Assembly: GCA_014804365.1 (NCBI GenBank)
Contig: JAAUZX010000090.1
Coordinates: 1-54,067 of the forward strand
DNA: 54,067 nt
Source of the DNA: Lachnospiraceae bacterium
Lineage (GTDB): Bacteria > Bacillota > Clostridia > Lachnospirales > Lachnospiraceae
Direction of reading: 5' to 3'
The position numbers were made by a program, and so were the translations under genes. Of the stretch, positions 47,376-54,067 are shown piece after piece. The notes under the pieces were generated by a model. That model saw nothing but the letters and a program-made list of their open reading frames with translations. It ran no database searches and had not been told where the DNA came from. How positions within the stretch are numbered: position 1 is the first letter of the stretch; each line of letters starts with the position of its first letter.

Positions 47376-47819
47376 TCACTTCGTAATCCCAAGCCGTTTC
47401 TTGATCCCGTCCGCATACTGTCTTGAGGCGATGATCACTTCTCCGTTATCCAGTGTCACACGAATCCTGCGGTTAATGTCACTTCGAAGAGACCTGACGG
47501 CGCTCAACCGAACCAGACATGATCTACTCACCCGCAAGAATCCCCACACTTCCAACTGCTCCTCCAGCTCATACAGCTTAAGCCCCGACTCATACACACC
47601 GTCTTTCGTGTAGACAAAAGTCTTTCGCTCCAAGGATTCTATATAAATGACCTCTGTAACATCAAGCAGATACGTCTCCTCTTCCCGCGTAACGGCAAGC
47701 TGTCTTTCCGGCAGCCGCAGCATGGCAAGGATTCTGGAGAGTTCCGGTGTCAGTTCCCTACAGGATATCCTGATGCAAGTCTCATCGACCTGCTCATCCA
47801 CATTGATCTCTATTTTCAT
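47376..47819 (-). CDS. LytTR DNA-binding regulator without receiver domain
   Basis: A 147-residue protein. A short N-terminal region is followed directly by the LytTR domain (EEETYLLDVTEVIYIESLER; WGFLRVSRSCLVRLSAVRSL). There is no phospho-receiver, so control is not by phosphorylation; the membrane DUF3021 partner probably sequesters it. These regulators normally activate their own operon, here the ABC exporter. Confidence 0.92.
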   Translation of the reverse strand: MKIEINVDEQVDETCIRISCRELTPELSRILAMLRLPERQLAVTREEETYLLDVTEVIYIESLERKTFVYTKDGVYESGLKLYELEEQLEVWGFLRVSRSCLVRLSAVRSLRSDINRRIRVTLDNGEVIIASRQYADGIKKRLGITK

Positions 47820-48113
47820 TTTTCTAACTATGCCCTTCTCTCAACCTGCAAGTTTGCATCCGTATGATGCCCCATATTCCTCTTGATATATTCTGACATG
47901 GGAAAACATGCTATGCAGTACGATTCCCATTTATGAGTGTCACTGTACGGATCAGGATTTTATGCTGGAAACATACCACAAAAACGCTTCCCGCACAATA
48001 TCCCGATACCTGTTCTGCCCGATTCCGGACATAACATGCCGCGACAGTGACATAAAAAGACTTTATAGATAATATTAGAAATTTATAATGTCGTTAACTA
48101 TAAAAGATATGAA
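47820..48113. other. Intergenic region upstream of the LytTR operon
   Basis: This 294-nt stretch should contain the LytTR-controlled promoter. It is AT-rich at its right end. I looked for paired LytTR boxes and for consensus promoter elements and found none convincing. No ORF with a ribosome site is present. Confidence 0.3.
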
Positions 48114-49445
48114 TCACTGATACTCTGCAAATGTTCCCTGCTTCACCAGCTTATATAATTCTTCTGCAGCAAGTCTCGCTTTCGCCACAATGTCTCCGCT
48201 TTCTTTCGGGAAACAGTAATACTGCACCCGCGCGTCCCCGATGCTGATCACATCACCGATCTCATACCAATAGAAATCAGAATACAGACTGTAGGAGGCA
48301 AGCGGCTCCTGCCGATAGTCTAATCTGCCGTCGCAGCCCGTCAGCCGGAAGCCTTCTGCCGAATGGCTGAGTACCCCTTCCCCTACCTGATAGATTCTAT
48401 CCGTATTAACCATCATATAGATGGTAACAGGCACATCCATCCGATAATTTCCCGAAAGAATCTCCTGTCTGACACACTCCCGCTCCCAATGGTACCAGTC
48501 GGGAATATGGGTGAAATCAGGGAACTCCTGAATCTCTTTACTCTCATCCTGTTTCTTGTTTTCTCTGCTCTCTGTTTCTACGGCGTGCAGATATCCGTAC
48601 TCCGTCAGTTCATACTCTTTTCCGCATAGTTTACATAATATTCTCGTCCCCTGACCCAGCATCTGGCCTTCCTCCTTACACCGGGGACACTTATACAGCA
48701 TTCGATTAAGTCCGTCCGCGCGAAATGGCTCTTTGATCCTGATCTCATTCTCCTGCTGCCAGCGGAAATAATCGAAGGTAAACTTCTCCTGTAAGATATC
48801 GTTCAGCTCCTGCTGGGATTTCTCTGCAATTTCTTTTGGTGAAAGCAGATATTCCACATCGGCGGATACCCTGACCTTGCGAAGCTGCAGATTATTGTAC
48901 AGCGGATCTCTCGCAAACGCACCGTGGGTTCTGATCATGACAACCGGAACCTTCAATATCTTAAGGCATTTTCCGAGGCTGTCCGGCAAAGGTGTCTGGG
49001 TTCCGTCGAAGCTGTAACTCGCCTCCGGAAACATAAGAATGGAACTTTTCAATTCTTTGGTCGCATAGACCATGTCCCGCACCAGCGTCACATCCGTCAT
49101 GAATTTTCTCGTCGGAATACAGCCGATCTGCCGCATCAGCCACCTTTTTCCCACAAATCCGTCGGCAGTGCATATGATATGAAACGGTCTGGTGCACATA
49201 AGCCGCGCCGCGATCTTTAAGTCAATAAAGCTGGAATGATTCATCAACACGAGACAGGGTTCACCCTTTTCCAGTTTCTCCATGCCGATCATCCGATAGG
49301 TAAACCGGGTCATCCACAGATCCCATATGGACAACAAAAGCAGCACTACCCGAAAGAGCAGCCGCTGCTTGATTGGTTTCTGATGTATCGTAACCGGAAG
49401 CGCAAGCACTTCCTCATAGCTCATCTTAGCAGTTTTAATCTTCAA
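48114..49445 (-). CDS. plsC: Lysophospholipid acyltransferase with zinc ribbon
   Basis: Membrane-associated 1-acylglycerol-3-phosphate acyltransferase-like enzyme for phospholipid synthesis. The catalytic HX4D motif is in LMNHSSFID, and FPEAS is the acyl-acceptor binding motif. After the acyltransferase domain (to about residue 230) comes a four-Cys zinc ribbon (CPRCKEEG and CKLCGKEYELTEYG), then a C-terminal beta-rich domain of unknown role. The frame continues to an ATG at 49574, but a promoter's -10 box ends 7 nt before that ATG, so it could not be in the mRNA with a leader. The TTG at 49445 with GGGGAG 6 nt upstream is preferred; the ATG at 49424 is an alternative. Confidence 0.8.
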   Translation of the reverse strand: MKIKTAKMSYEEVLALPVTIHQKPIKQRLLFRVVLLLLSIWDLWMTRFTYRMIGMEKLEKGEPCLVLMNHSSFIDLKIAARLMCTRPFHIICTADGFVGKRWLMRQIGCIPTRKFMTDVTLVRDMVYATKELKSSILMFPEASYSFDGTQTPLPDSLGKCLKILKVPVVMIRTHGAFARDPLYNNLQLRKVRVSADVEYLLSPKEIAEKSQQELNDILQEKFTFDYFRWQQENEIRIKEPFRADGLNRMLYKCPRCKEEGQMLGQGTRILCKLCGKEYELTEYGYLHAVETESRENKKQDESKEIQEFPDFTHIPDWYHWERECVRQEILSGNYRMDVPVTIYMMVNTDRIYQVGEGVLSHSAEGFRLTGCDGRLDYRQEPLASYSLYSDFYWYEIGDVISIGDARVQYYCFPKESGDIVAKARLAAEELYKLVKQGTFAEYQ

Positions 49446-49580
49446 TCTTTTCTCCCCTTTGTCCTCTATCCCTTCAGATCTATTATATACAGCTGCTTCC
49501 ATGCTGTATGATATCTTCTGGACATTATCATCGGTAACTGTTTCGCCTGTATGAATCTCCTGTACGGGCTGCATAAGTTT

Positions 49581-49610
49581 AGTATACTATGGCAGAGGGT
49601 TGTACGGCAA
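49581..49610 (-). promoter_or_regulatory. Promoter of the acyltransferase gene
   Basis: TTGCCG (49605-49610) and TATACT (49581-49586) are 18 nt apart on the minus strand. Transcription would begin near 49574, giving a leader of about 130 nt if the TTG start is used. Confidence 0.55.
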
Positions 49611-49656
49611 TAGGGAGTATTGGCCGGGGAAATGTATGAAAGTAATATAAATAGAT

Positions 49657-49733
49657 AATTTGCATTATGAGAAGTTTCAGGACGGGACTGTGAAATGTAT
49701 CGAGGCTGAGATACCGTTTGAGGTGCCGGATGG
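49657..49733 (+). pseudogene. hsdS: Fragment of a type I restriction specificity subunit (HsdS)
   Basis: The reading frame LHYEKFQDGTVKCIEAEIPF continues with EVPDG and a stop. This is the sequence that usually precedes a target-recognition domain of HsdS (normally followed by W-x-W-x-RL). Only about 25 codons survive, closed by a stop on each side, so it is a relic. It suggests that restriction-modification genes were once next to the Fic gene. Confidence 0.5.
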
Positions 49734-49777
49734 GTAGCGCATGATATTTAGGTAGTTATGTATACCAAAATCAGTAA

Positions 49778-49811
49778 TTTATTTCAATTTGACTTGATTT
49801 ATTGAAATAAA
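49778..49811. promoter_or_regulatory. Palindrome over the Fic promoter
   Basis: TTTATTTCAAT and ATTGAAATAAA form a perfect 11-bp inverted repeat with a 12-nt centre that contains the -35 box. It is a likely operator, possibly for the helix-turn-helix at the C-terminus of Fic itself. Confidence 0.6.
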
Positions 49812-49822
49812 AAGAATATAAT
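49794..49822 (+). promoter_or_regulatory. Promoter of the Fic gene
   Basis: TTGATT (49794-49799) and TATAAT (49817-49822) are 17 nt apart, about 40 nt before the start codon. The sequence TATTTCAAGTTA lies just downstream at 49831-49842. Confidence 0.7.
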
Positions 49823-49862
49823 AGAGACAGTATTTCAAGTTACATGAAGGGAGCCAATATAA

Positions 49863-51005
49863 ATGGAAAATCGTGCCGGTCACTATAGAACAAACTTGTC
49901 AGGAGAAATGGCGTATAAATCCTTTGTTCCTAATCCGTTACCTCCAGTTCCTCCAATTGAATTGACTGAGGATATTGTTGCAATTCTGATAAAAGCGCAT
50001 TCTCAAATTGCAGTATTGGAAAGCATTGCAACCCGTATTCCTAATGTTGAGCTCTTTATTTCCATGTATATACGCAAAGAAGCTCTGATGTCATCGCAGA
50101 TTGAAGGTACGCAGGCTACTTTGGAAGATATCCTTGATCCAATGCTCGATGCAAATACCAACCGTAATGTCTCAGATGTCGTAAATTATATCAAAGCAAC
50201 GGAGATTGCTATTAAAAGGCTGATTGAATTACCTCTGTGTAATCGCCTGATTAAAGAAACACATGCTGTTCTTATGTCAGGTGTTAGAGGTCAGGAAAAA
50301 AATCCCGGAGAGTTTCGCCGTTCTCAAAACTGGATTGGTGGGCAAGGAAGCACACTGAAAAATGCCAGATACATTCCGCCGTCTCCTGACAATATGGTTG
50401 AAGCAATGTCTGATCTGGAAAAATACATTAACGCTGATGATGACATGGATGCGCTGATTCGTGTGGCCTTGATACATTATCAATTTGAAACCATCCATCC
50501 GTTTCTTGACGGAAACGGACGTGTCGGGCGATTGTTAATTACATTGTTCCTGATGGAGAAAAAAGTTCTCACTTCTCCGGCACTATATATTTCATACTTT
50601 TTGAAAAAAAACCGTGTAGAATACTATGACCGAATGACGGAAGTGCGAAGCAAAGGTAACTATGAACAATGGGTTAAGTTTTTTCTCCAAGCACTGATGG
50701 AGTCTGCAGAGGATGCAATTGCAACAATTGATGAATTGATTGTTCTTCATGATGCAAATATGGACATTATCTCAAAATTGGGTCGTGCCACAAAAAATGC
50801 CAGACTTGTCTTTAATTATCTGGAGGCTAATCCGATTATAGAAATTCGTAAAACTGCTGAAGCATTGGATATCGCTTTCAACACTGCTTCAAGTGCGGTT
50901 ACCAAGCTGGTTGATGCAGGTATTCTTGTTCAAACATCGAACGCCAGCAGAAACCGTACCTTTGCATATGAGTCCTATCTCAGCATCCTGCGCAAAGGAA
51001 CTTGA
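49863..51005 (+). CDS. Fic family protein with C-terminal winged helix
   Basis: A 380-residue protein that probably transfers AMP (or another nucleotide) to hydroxyl groups of target proteins. An N-terminal Fic/DOC domain carries the auto-inhibitory motif SSQIEGTQ near residue 77. The Fic core has the complete catalytic loop HPFLDGNGRVGRLL near residue 212, with the catalytic His and phosphate-binding residues intact. Residues 315-375 form a winged helix (TAEALDIAFNTASSAVTKLV). AAGGGAG lies 9 nt before the ATG. It stands alone on the plus strand between minus-strand genes and close to an HsdS relic, which suggests a mobile defence-island origin. Targets are unknown. Confidence 0.92.
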   Translation: MENRAGHYRTNLSGEMAYKSFVPNPLPPVPPIELTEDIVAILIKAHSQIAVLESIATRIPNVELFISMYIRKEALMSSQIEGTQATLEDILDPMLDANTNRNVSDVVNYIKATEIAIKRLIELPLCNRLIKETHAVLMSGVRGQEKNPGEFRRSQNWIGGQGSTLKNARYIPPSPDNMVEAMSDLEKYINADDDMDALIRVALIHYQFETIHPFLDGNGRVGRLLITLFLMEKKVLTSPALYISYFLKKNRVEYYDRMTEVRSKGNYEQWVKFFLQALMESAEDAIATIDELIVLHDANMDIISKLGRATKNARLVFNYLEANPIIEIRKTAEALDIAFNTASSAVTKLVDAGILVQTSNASRNRTFAYESYLSILRKGT

Positions 51006-51041
51006 AACAAGAATTTATCAAAATATTTATTATTTCAAGTT
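51000..51041 (+). repeat. Inverted repeat at the 3' end of the Fic gene
   Basis: AACTTGAAA, overlapping the Fic stop codon, and TTTCAAGTT at 51033-51041 are perfect complements over 9 bp. The right arm repeats the TATTTCAAGTTA found before the gene at 49831. It lacks the GC-rich stem of an ordinary terminator. Confidence 0.5.
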
Positions 51042-51100
51042 AAACAACATAATTTAAATAAGAAGCTTCTGTCACAGTGAAATTGTCCTCGCATGTATAT

Positions 51101-51128
51101 TTGACATTTTCATCCCATATGCTATAGT
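51101..51128 (+). promoter_or_regulatory. Promoter of a candidate small RNA
   Basis: TTGACA (51101-51106) and TATAGT (51123-51128) are 16 nt apart, with no coding gene downstream on this strand. Confidence 0.7.
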
Positions 51129-51134
51129 ATAGAT

Positions 51135-51222
51135 AAGTTAACTCGTGAAGGATAAAGGCTGGGTTCTCGAATGAGAGTAGGTGCAAACCAAGAATTCCTT
51201 TGCCCCTGGGGTTAGCTTTTTT
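51135..51222 (+). ncRNA. Candidate structured small RNA, about 88 nt
   Basis: The stretch starts at the expected transcription start and ends in six T. Its two ends pair over 10 bp (AAGTTAACTC with GGGTTAGCTT, two G-U), making a closed stem directly before the T-run. Inside are a 5-bp hairpin (TTCTC-GAAT-GAGAG), a GGT-GCAA-ACC mini-hairpin with a GNRA loop, and an AAAGG/CCTTT pairing. It lies between the 3' ends of the Fic gene and pdxT. I do not recognise it as SRP, 6S or a standard riboswitch; it codes for no credible peptide. Confidence 0.55.
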
Positions 51223-51269
51223 AATTCCGTAATAGTACTACATAATTCTCTTTTTTGTCCAGTCAGACA

Positions 51270-51845
51270 TTATACTCCTCTGCACATCTCAAGAAACATC
51301 TCATGAATCCGGTCATCCTCATCCAACTCCGGGTGAAAAGCTATCCCGATCTGATTTCCGGACCGCGCCGCTACGATCCTGCCTTCCACCGTGGCAAGTA
51401 TTTCTGTCTGATCCCTGTTTAACACCGATTTAATATAAGGCGCTCGGATAAAACTCATGGGCACCCTGCCGATCCCTGCAAACTCGTTTTCCGTGTGAAA
51501 ACTGCCAAGCTGTCTTCCGTAAGCATTGCGCTGTACACACACCGGCAACGTTCCGAAACATACATCGCTGTCATTGCTGATCTCCTGTGCCAGAAGAATC
51601 AAACCCGCACAGGTTCCGAGAACAGGGAACCCCTGTCCGATCTTTTCCCGAAGAGGTTCCATCATATCAAGCTCCCGCAATAGTTTCCTCTGTACGGTAC
51701 TCTCCCCACCGGGCAGAATGAGTCCGTCGAAATGCTGTTCCAAATCTGCTGCCTGTCTTAATTCTATGCAATCCGCACCTAACTTCTCCAACTTGTTAAT
51801 ATGCTCTACAAAAGCACCTTGTACCGCCAGCACTGCTACATTCAT
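51270..51845 (-). CDS. pdxT: Pyridoxal 5'-phosphate synthase glutaminase subunit
   Basis: Glutaminase that feeds ammonia to PdxS for vitamin B6 (PLP) synthesis. The 191-residue protein has the class I amidotransferase triad: nucleophile Cys in LGTCAGLILLA and His-x-Glu in IAFHPELDED; the oxyanion loop LPGGEST is also present. AAAGGAG precedes the ATG. It follows pdxS by about 100 nt on the same strand. Confidence 0.96.
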   Translation of the reverse strand: MNVAVLAVQGAFVEHINKLEKLGADCIELRQAADLEQHFDGLILPGGESTVQRKLLRELDMMEPLREKIGQGFPVLGTCAGLILLAQEISNDSDVCFGTLPVCVQRNAYGRQLGSFHTENEFAGIGRVPMSFIRAPYIKSVLNRDQTEILATVEGRIVAARSGNQIGIAFHPELDEDDRIHEMFLEMCRGV

Positions 51846-51947
51846 AGTTTACATAACTCCTTTTGTTACTATTGCGATTCTCAGGCTTATCGACTATCCT
51901 GGCTGCTGCAACATCATAAGCCGGTCTGACAAATCGGAGAATCTTCA

Positions 51948-52832
51948 TCATCTCCCTCTCTCCGCCATCAAAAGCTCGATTTCCTGCTCATTGATTCCGA
52001 CCATCGCTTCACCCAGATCCTCAGACAGCTCTGCAATCAGTTTATTATCCTTATAATTGGTCACAGCTTTCACGATAGCCGCCGCTCTCTTAGCCGGATT
52101 ACCAGACTTAAAGATACCCGACCCGACAAATACGCCCTCGGCACCAAGCTGCATCATCAACGCCGCGTCCGCCGGAGTCGCCACACCGCCTGCTGCGAAA
52201 TTTACCACAGGAAGCCTGCCGTTCTTATGCACATAAGCCACCAGCTCATAAGGAACCGCAAGCTGCTTGGCTTCCTCGAACAATTCATCCTGCCGCATTG
52301 CTGTAACCTTCGCGATTTCACTGTTCATCTTCCTCATGTGACGCACCGCCTGCACCACATCCCCCGTACCTGGCTCGCCTTTTGTCCTAATCATGGAAGC
52401 ACCCTCGTTGATCCTGCGAAGCGCCTCACCCAGATCCTTCGCGCCGCACACAAAGGGCACCTTAAATTGTCGCTTGTCAATGTGATAGACATCGTCCGCC
52501 GGGGAAAGCACCTCACTCTCATCTATGTAGTCAATCTCGATCGCCTCCAGAATCTGTGCCTCCACGAAATGACCAATCCGGCATTTCGCCATTACAGGAA
52601 TGGAAACTGCCTCCTGAATGCCTTTGATCATCTTCGGATCACTCATTCTGGAGACACCGCCTGCCGCCCGGATATCTGCCGGAATCCTCTCTAATGCCAT
52701 GACAGCACAAGCGCCTGCTGCTTCCGCGATCTTCGCCTGTTCCGGCGTCGTCACATCCATGATCACGCCGCCCTTTAACATCTGTGCCAACTGCCTGTTC
52801 AACGCATATCTCTCTTCACTCATCTGCTTCAC
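51948..52832 (-). CDS. pdxS: Pyridoxal 5'-phosphate synthase subunit PdxS
   Basis: Makes PLP from ribose-5-phosphate, glyceraldehyde-3-phosphate and ammonia in the dodecameric PdxST complex. The TIM-barrel protein is very conserved: [38 protein letters not shown] with an active-site Lys, and [20 protein letters not shown]. The start is uncertain: a GTG at 52832 is 4 nt after AAGGAGG, while the ATG at 52823 gives the usual N-terminus (MSEERYALN) but is 13 nt away. Codons upstream to 52871 are open but lack a ribosome site. Confidence 0.95.
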   Translation of the reverse strand: MKQMSEERYALNRQLAQMLKGGVIMDVTTPEQAKIAEAAGACAVMALERIPADIRAAGGVSRMSDPKMIKGIQEAVSIPVMAKCRIGHFVEAQILEAIEIDYIDESEVLSPADDVYHIDKRQFKVPFVCGAKDLGEALRRINEGASMIRTKGEPGTGDVVQAVRHMRKMNSEIAKVTAMRQDELFEEAKQLAVPYELVAYVHKNGRLPVVNFAAGGVATPADAALMMQLGAEGVFVGSGIFKSGNPAKRAAAIVKAVTNYKDNKLIAELSEDLGEAMVGINEQEIELLMAERGR

Positions 52833-52949
52833 AATGCCTCCTTGTCTTTTCTCCAAAATACTATATTCCATTAATCCCCTTTATCAGTGCCCCGAAATCG
52901 TCACACCGATTATCAGAAATATATCAACATATTGGCTTTTGTGAAATAT

Positions 52950-52982
52950 CCAGTTTTTATATTTTTATACATGCCAGTTTTT
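52950..52982 (-). promoter_or_regulatory. Direct repeat upstream of pdxS
   Basis: AAAAACTGG occurs twice in the same orientation with a 24-nt period, about 120 nt before pdxS. Direct repeats are typical of MocR-type PdxR operators, which control pdxST in Firmicutes. No pdxR gene is in the window. Confidence 0.4.
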
Positions 52983-52983
52983 A

Positions 52984-53022
52984 CAAAATAAAATCGGGGT
53001 GCTAAAAGCAGCCCCAATTTTA
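52984..53022 (-). terminator. Terminator of tcdA
   Basis: AAAATTGGGG pairs with CCCCGATTTT (one mismatch) around a 12-nt loop and is followed by TTTT on the minus strand, 12 nt beyond the tcdA stop. Confidence 0.85.
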
Positions 53023-53033
53023 TTGAATGCATT

Positions 53034-53780
53034 TTAAATCCCCACCAGGTCCTTCACCACTTCCCCCGCAATGATCAGTCCTGCCACAGACGGCACGAAT
53101 GCGATACTGCCCGGTGTACTTCTCCTGCCTGCCGCAACCTGTTCGTTTTCCGCATCTGTTTCCTCCGTTGCCCCGTTCTCCTGCCCGGCCGGTTTCATAG
53201 GCTCTTCTTCCGAATATACCACTTTCAGATGTTCCACATTCCTTTTTTTCAATTCCCTGCGCATCACCTTGGCAAGGGGACACACTTTCGTCTCATATAT
53301 ATCCGCTACACGAAAAGCGCTCGCATCAAGCTTGTTCCCGGCTCCCATGCTGCTGATGATCGGAATCTTCTTCTCCTGTGCCCGCAATACCAGTTCGATT
53401 TTAGCAGTCACGGTGTCCACCGCATCCACCACATAGTCGTATTCCTCAAAAGGAAACTGATCCGCATTTTCCGGCAGGAAAAAGCACTGATGAATCCGCA
53501 CGCAGGCATTCGGGTTAATATCCAGAATCCGCTCTCTCATCACCTCTGTTTTGTATCTGCCTACCGTCTTATGGGTGGCAATGATCTGGCGGTTCAGATT
53601 GGAAAGACAGACCTTATCGTTATCAATCAGATCAAGCGCGCCCACACCGCTGCGCGAGAGTGCTTCGCATACATAACCGCCCACGCCGCCCACGCCGAAC
53701 ACCGCCACACGTGCATGTGCCAGTCTGTCCATTGCGTCGCTGCCGATCAGCATTTCCGTTCTGGAAAATTGTTCTGTCAT
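53034..53780 (-). CDS. tcdA: tRNA threonylcarbamoyladenosine dehydratase (ThiF/E1-like)
   Basis: ATP-dependent enzyme that cyclises the t6A modification at position 37 of ANN-decoding tRNAs to ct6A. The E1-like fold is clear: VAVFGVGGVGGYVCEALSRSG is the ATP-binding loop, DNDKVCLSNLNRQ carries the conserved Asp and Arg, YDYVVDAVDTVTAKI follows, and PGSIAFVPSVAGLI closes the protein. The ATG at 53780 matches the family N-terminus (FSRTEMLIG); an ATG four codons earlier is nearer to GGAAAGG. An acidic polar insert of about 30 residues (GQENGATEETDAENEQVAAG) before PGSIAF is longer than in most relatives. Confidence 0.93.
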   Translation of the reverse strand: MTEQFSRTEMLIGSDAMDRLAHARVAVFGVGGVGGYVCEALSRSGVGALDLIDNDKVCLSNLNRQIIATHKTVGRYKTEVMRERILDINPNACVRIHQCFFLPENADQFPFEEYDYVVDAVDTVTAKIELVLRAQEKKIPIISSMGAGNKLDASAFRVADIYETKVCPLAKVMRRELKKRNVEHLKVVYSEEEPMKPAGQENGATEETDAENEQVAAGRRSTPGSIAFVPSVAGLIIAGEVVKDLVGI

Positions 53781-53828
53781 AATAATAACCATGCCTTTCC
53801 GCAGCCTGTAAATTCGAGATACAGACAT

Positions 53829-54067
53829 ATTTTACGCTAACTATCCTTATTGTACCTCATTCCGCAACCACAGGCAACGAGACTTTCCGCCAAACCCACG
53901 GAAAACGCATGAACCCCTATCCTATGACTATAATTGCCCTTCACCTTTTTAAACCTGATTTATTCATCAAATCCTGATAAATATAGTTGTAGGCCACATA
54001 GTTGCTGAATTTTAACCAAATATTGCAATTCACTTATTTAGTGCATAGAAAAAGACCTCTTTCTACG
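53829..54067. other. Non-coding right edge
   Basis: These 239 nt hold no ORF with a ribosome site. They should contain the tcdA promoter. At the very edge (54047-54067) an AAAGACCTCTTTC stretch looks like half of a terminator whose remainder is outside the window. Confidence 0.3.

Noticed and set aside
51135..51222. Assigning the small RNA candidate to THF, c-di-GMP or preQ1 riboswitches on the basis of short words such as GAGAGTAGGTG
   Set aside because: Only short fragments match; the overall fold, the absence of a downstream gene and the closed end stem do not.
44588..51860. Recurrent TTTACATAACTT-like words (for example at 44586, 45842, 46107 and 51846) as a dispersed regulatory motif
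   Set aside because: One copy lies in coding sequence and another includes the ribosome site of pdxT; spacing and context differ, so chance AT-rich similarity is sufficient.
1..54067. CRISPR arrays, tRNA or rRNA genes and complete insertion sequences
   Set aside because: I looked for regular direct repeats, cloverleaf sequences and transposase motifs and saw none.

Overview
The window looks like a chromosomal segment of a carbohydrate-degrading anaerobic Firmicute, most plausibly a gut Lachnospiraceae member (class Clostridia). This rests on gene content and style: YesM/YesN-regulated CUT1 sugar transport without its own ATPase, LytTR/DUF3021 and GHKL regulators, a giant FIVAR-containing starch enzyme, strong AGGAGG ribosome sites and a moderately AT-rich composition. 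There is no rRNA or other taxonomic marker, so the assignment is inference. Almost everything is on the minus strand; the only convincing plus-strand genes are a 68-aa membrane protein, a Fic gene and a probable small RNA.

Region 1 (150-17167) is a complete glucuronide-utilisation locus, transcribed right to left: sensor kinase and AraC-type regulator, solute-binding lipoprotein, two permeases, a GH94 phosphorylase-like protein, beta-glucuronidase, then uxuA, uxuB, kdgA, kdgK and uxaC, ending at a strong terminator. It imports glucuronic-acid-bearing oligosaccharides or conjugates, releases glucuronate and converts it to 2-keto-3-deoxygluconate phosphate, then to pyruvate and glyceraldehyde-3-phosphate.

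Region 2 (17363-22315) is accessory: an internally deleted group IIC intron sitting behind a terminator hairpin; a compact operon of Xre repressor, ImmA/IrrE-type protease, PIN-like protein and an easily missed 41-residue basic protein, with a palindrome over its promoter; and a GHKL-kinase/LytTR-regulator pair.

Region 3 (22520-31212) is one enormous secreted amylopullulanase gene: starch-binding modules, an alpha-amylase GH13 domain, a type I pullulanase GH13 domain, FIVAR repeats and Ig-like repeats. A run of 11 G residues just after the signal peptide puts secretion signal and enzyme in different frames. This is either a phase-variable switch or a sequencing slip, and is the most interesting observation here.

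Region 4 (31601-44361) holds an oligopeptide ABC transporter operon (oppBCDFA) and a separate group of beta-mannosidase, radical-SAM protein, BMP-like lipoprotein and DUF5722-like lipoprotein. Region 5 (44429-49445) has a long imperfect palindrome, a small membrane protein, a LytTR-DUF3021-ABC export module and an acyltransferase with a zinc ribbon. Region 6 (49660-53780) has a relic of a type I restriction specificity gene, a Fic protein with a palindromic promoter, a candidate 88-nt RNA, the PLP synthase genes pdxS-pdxT and tcdA.
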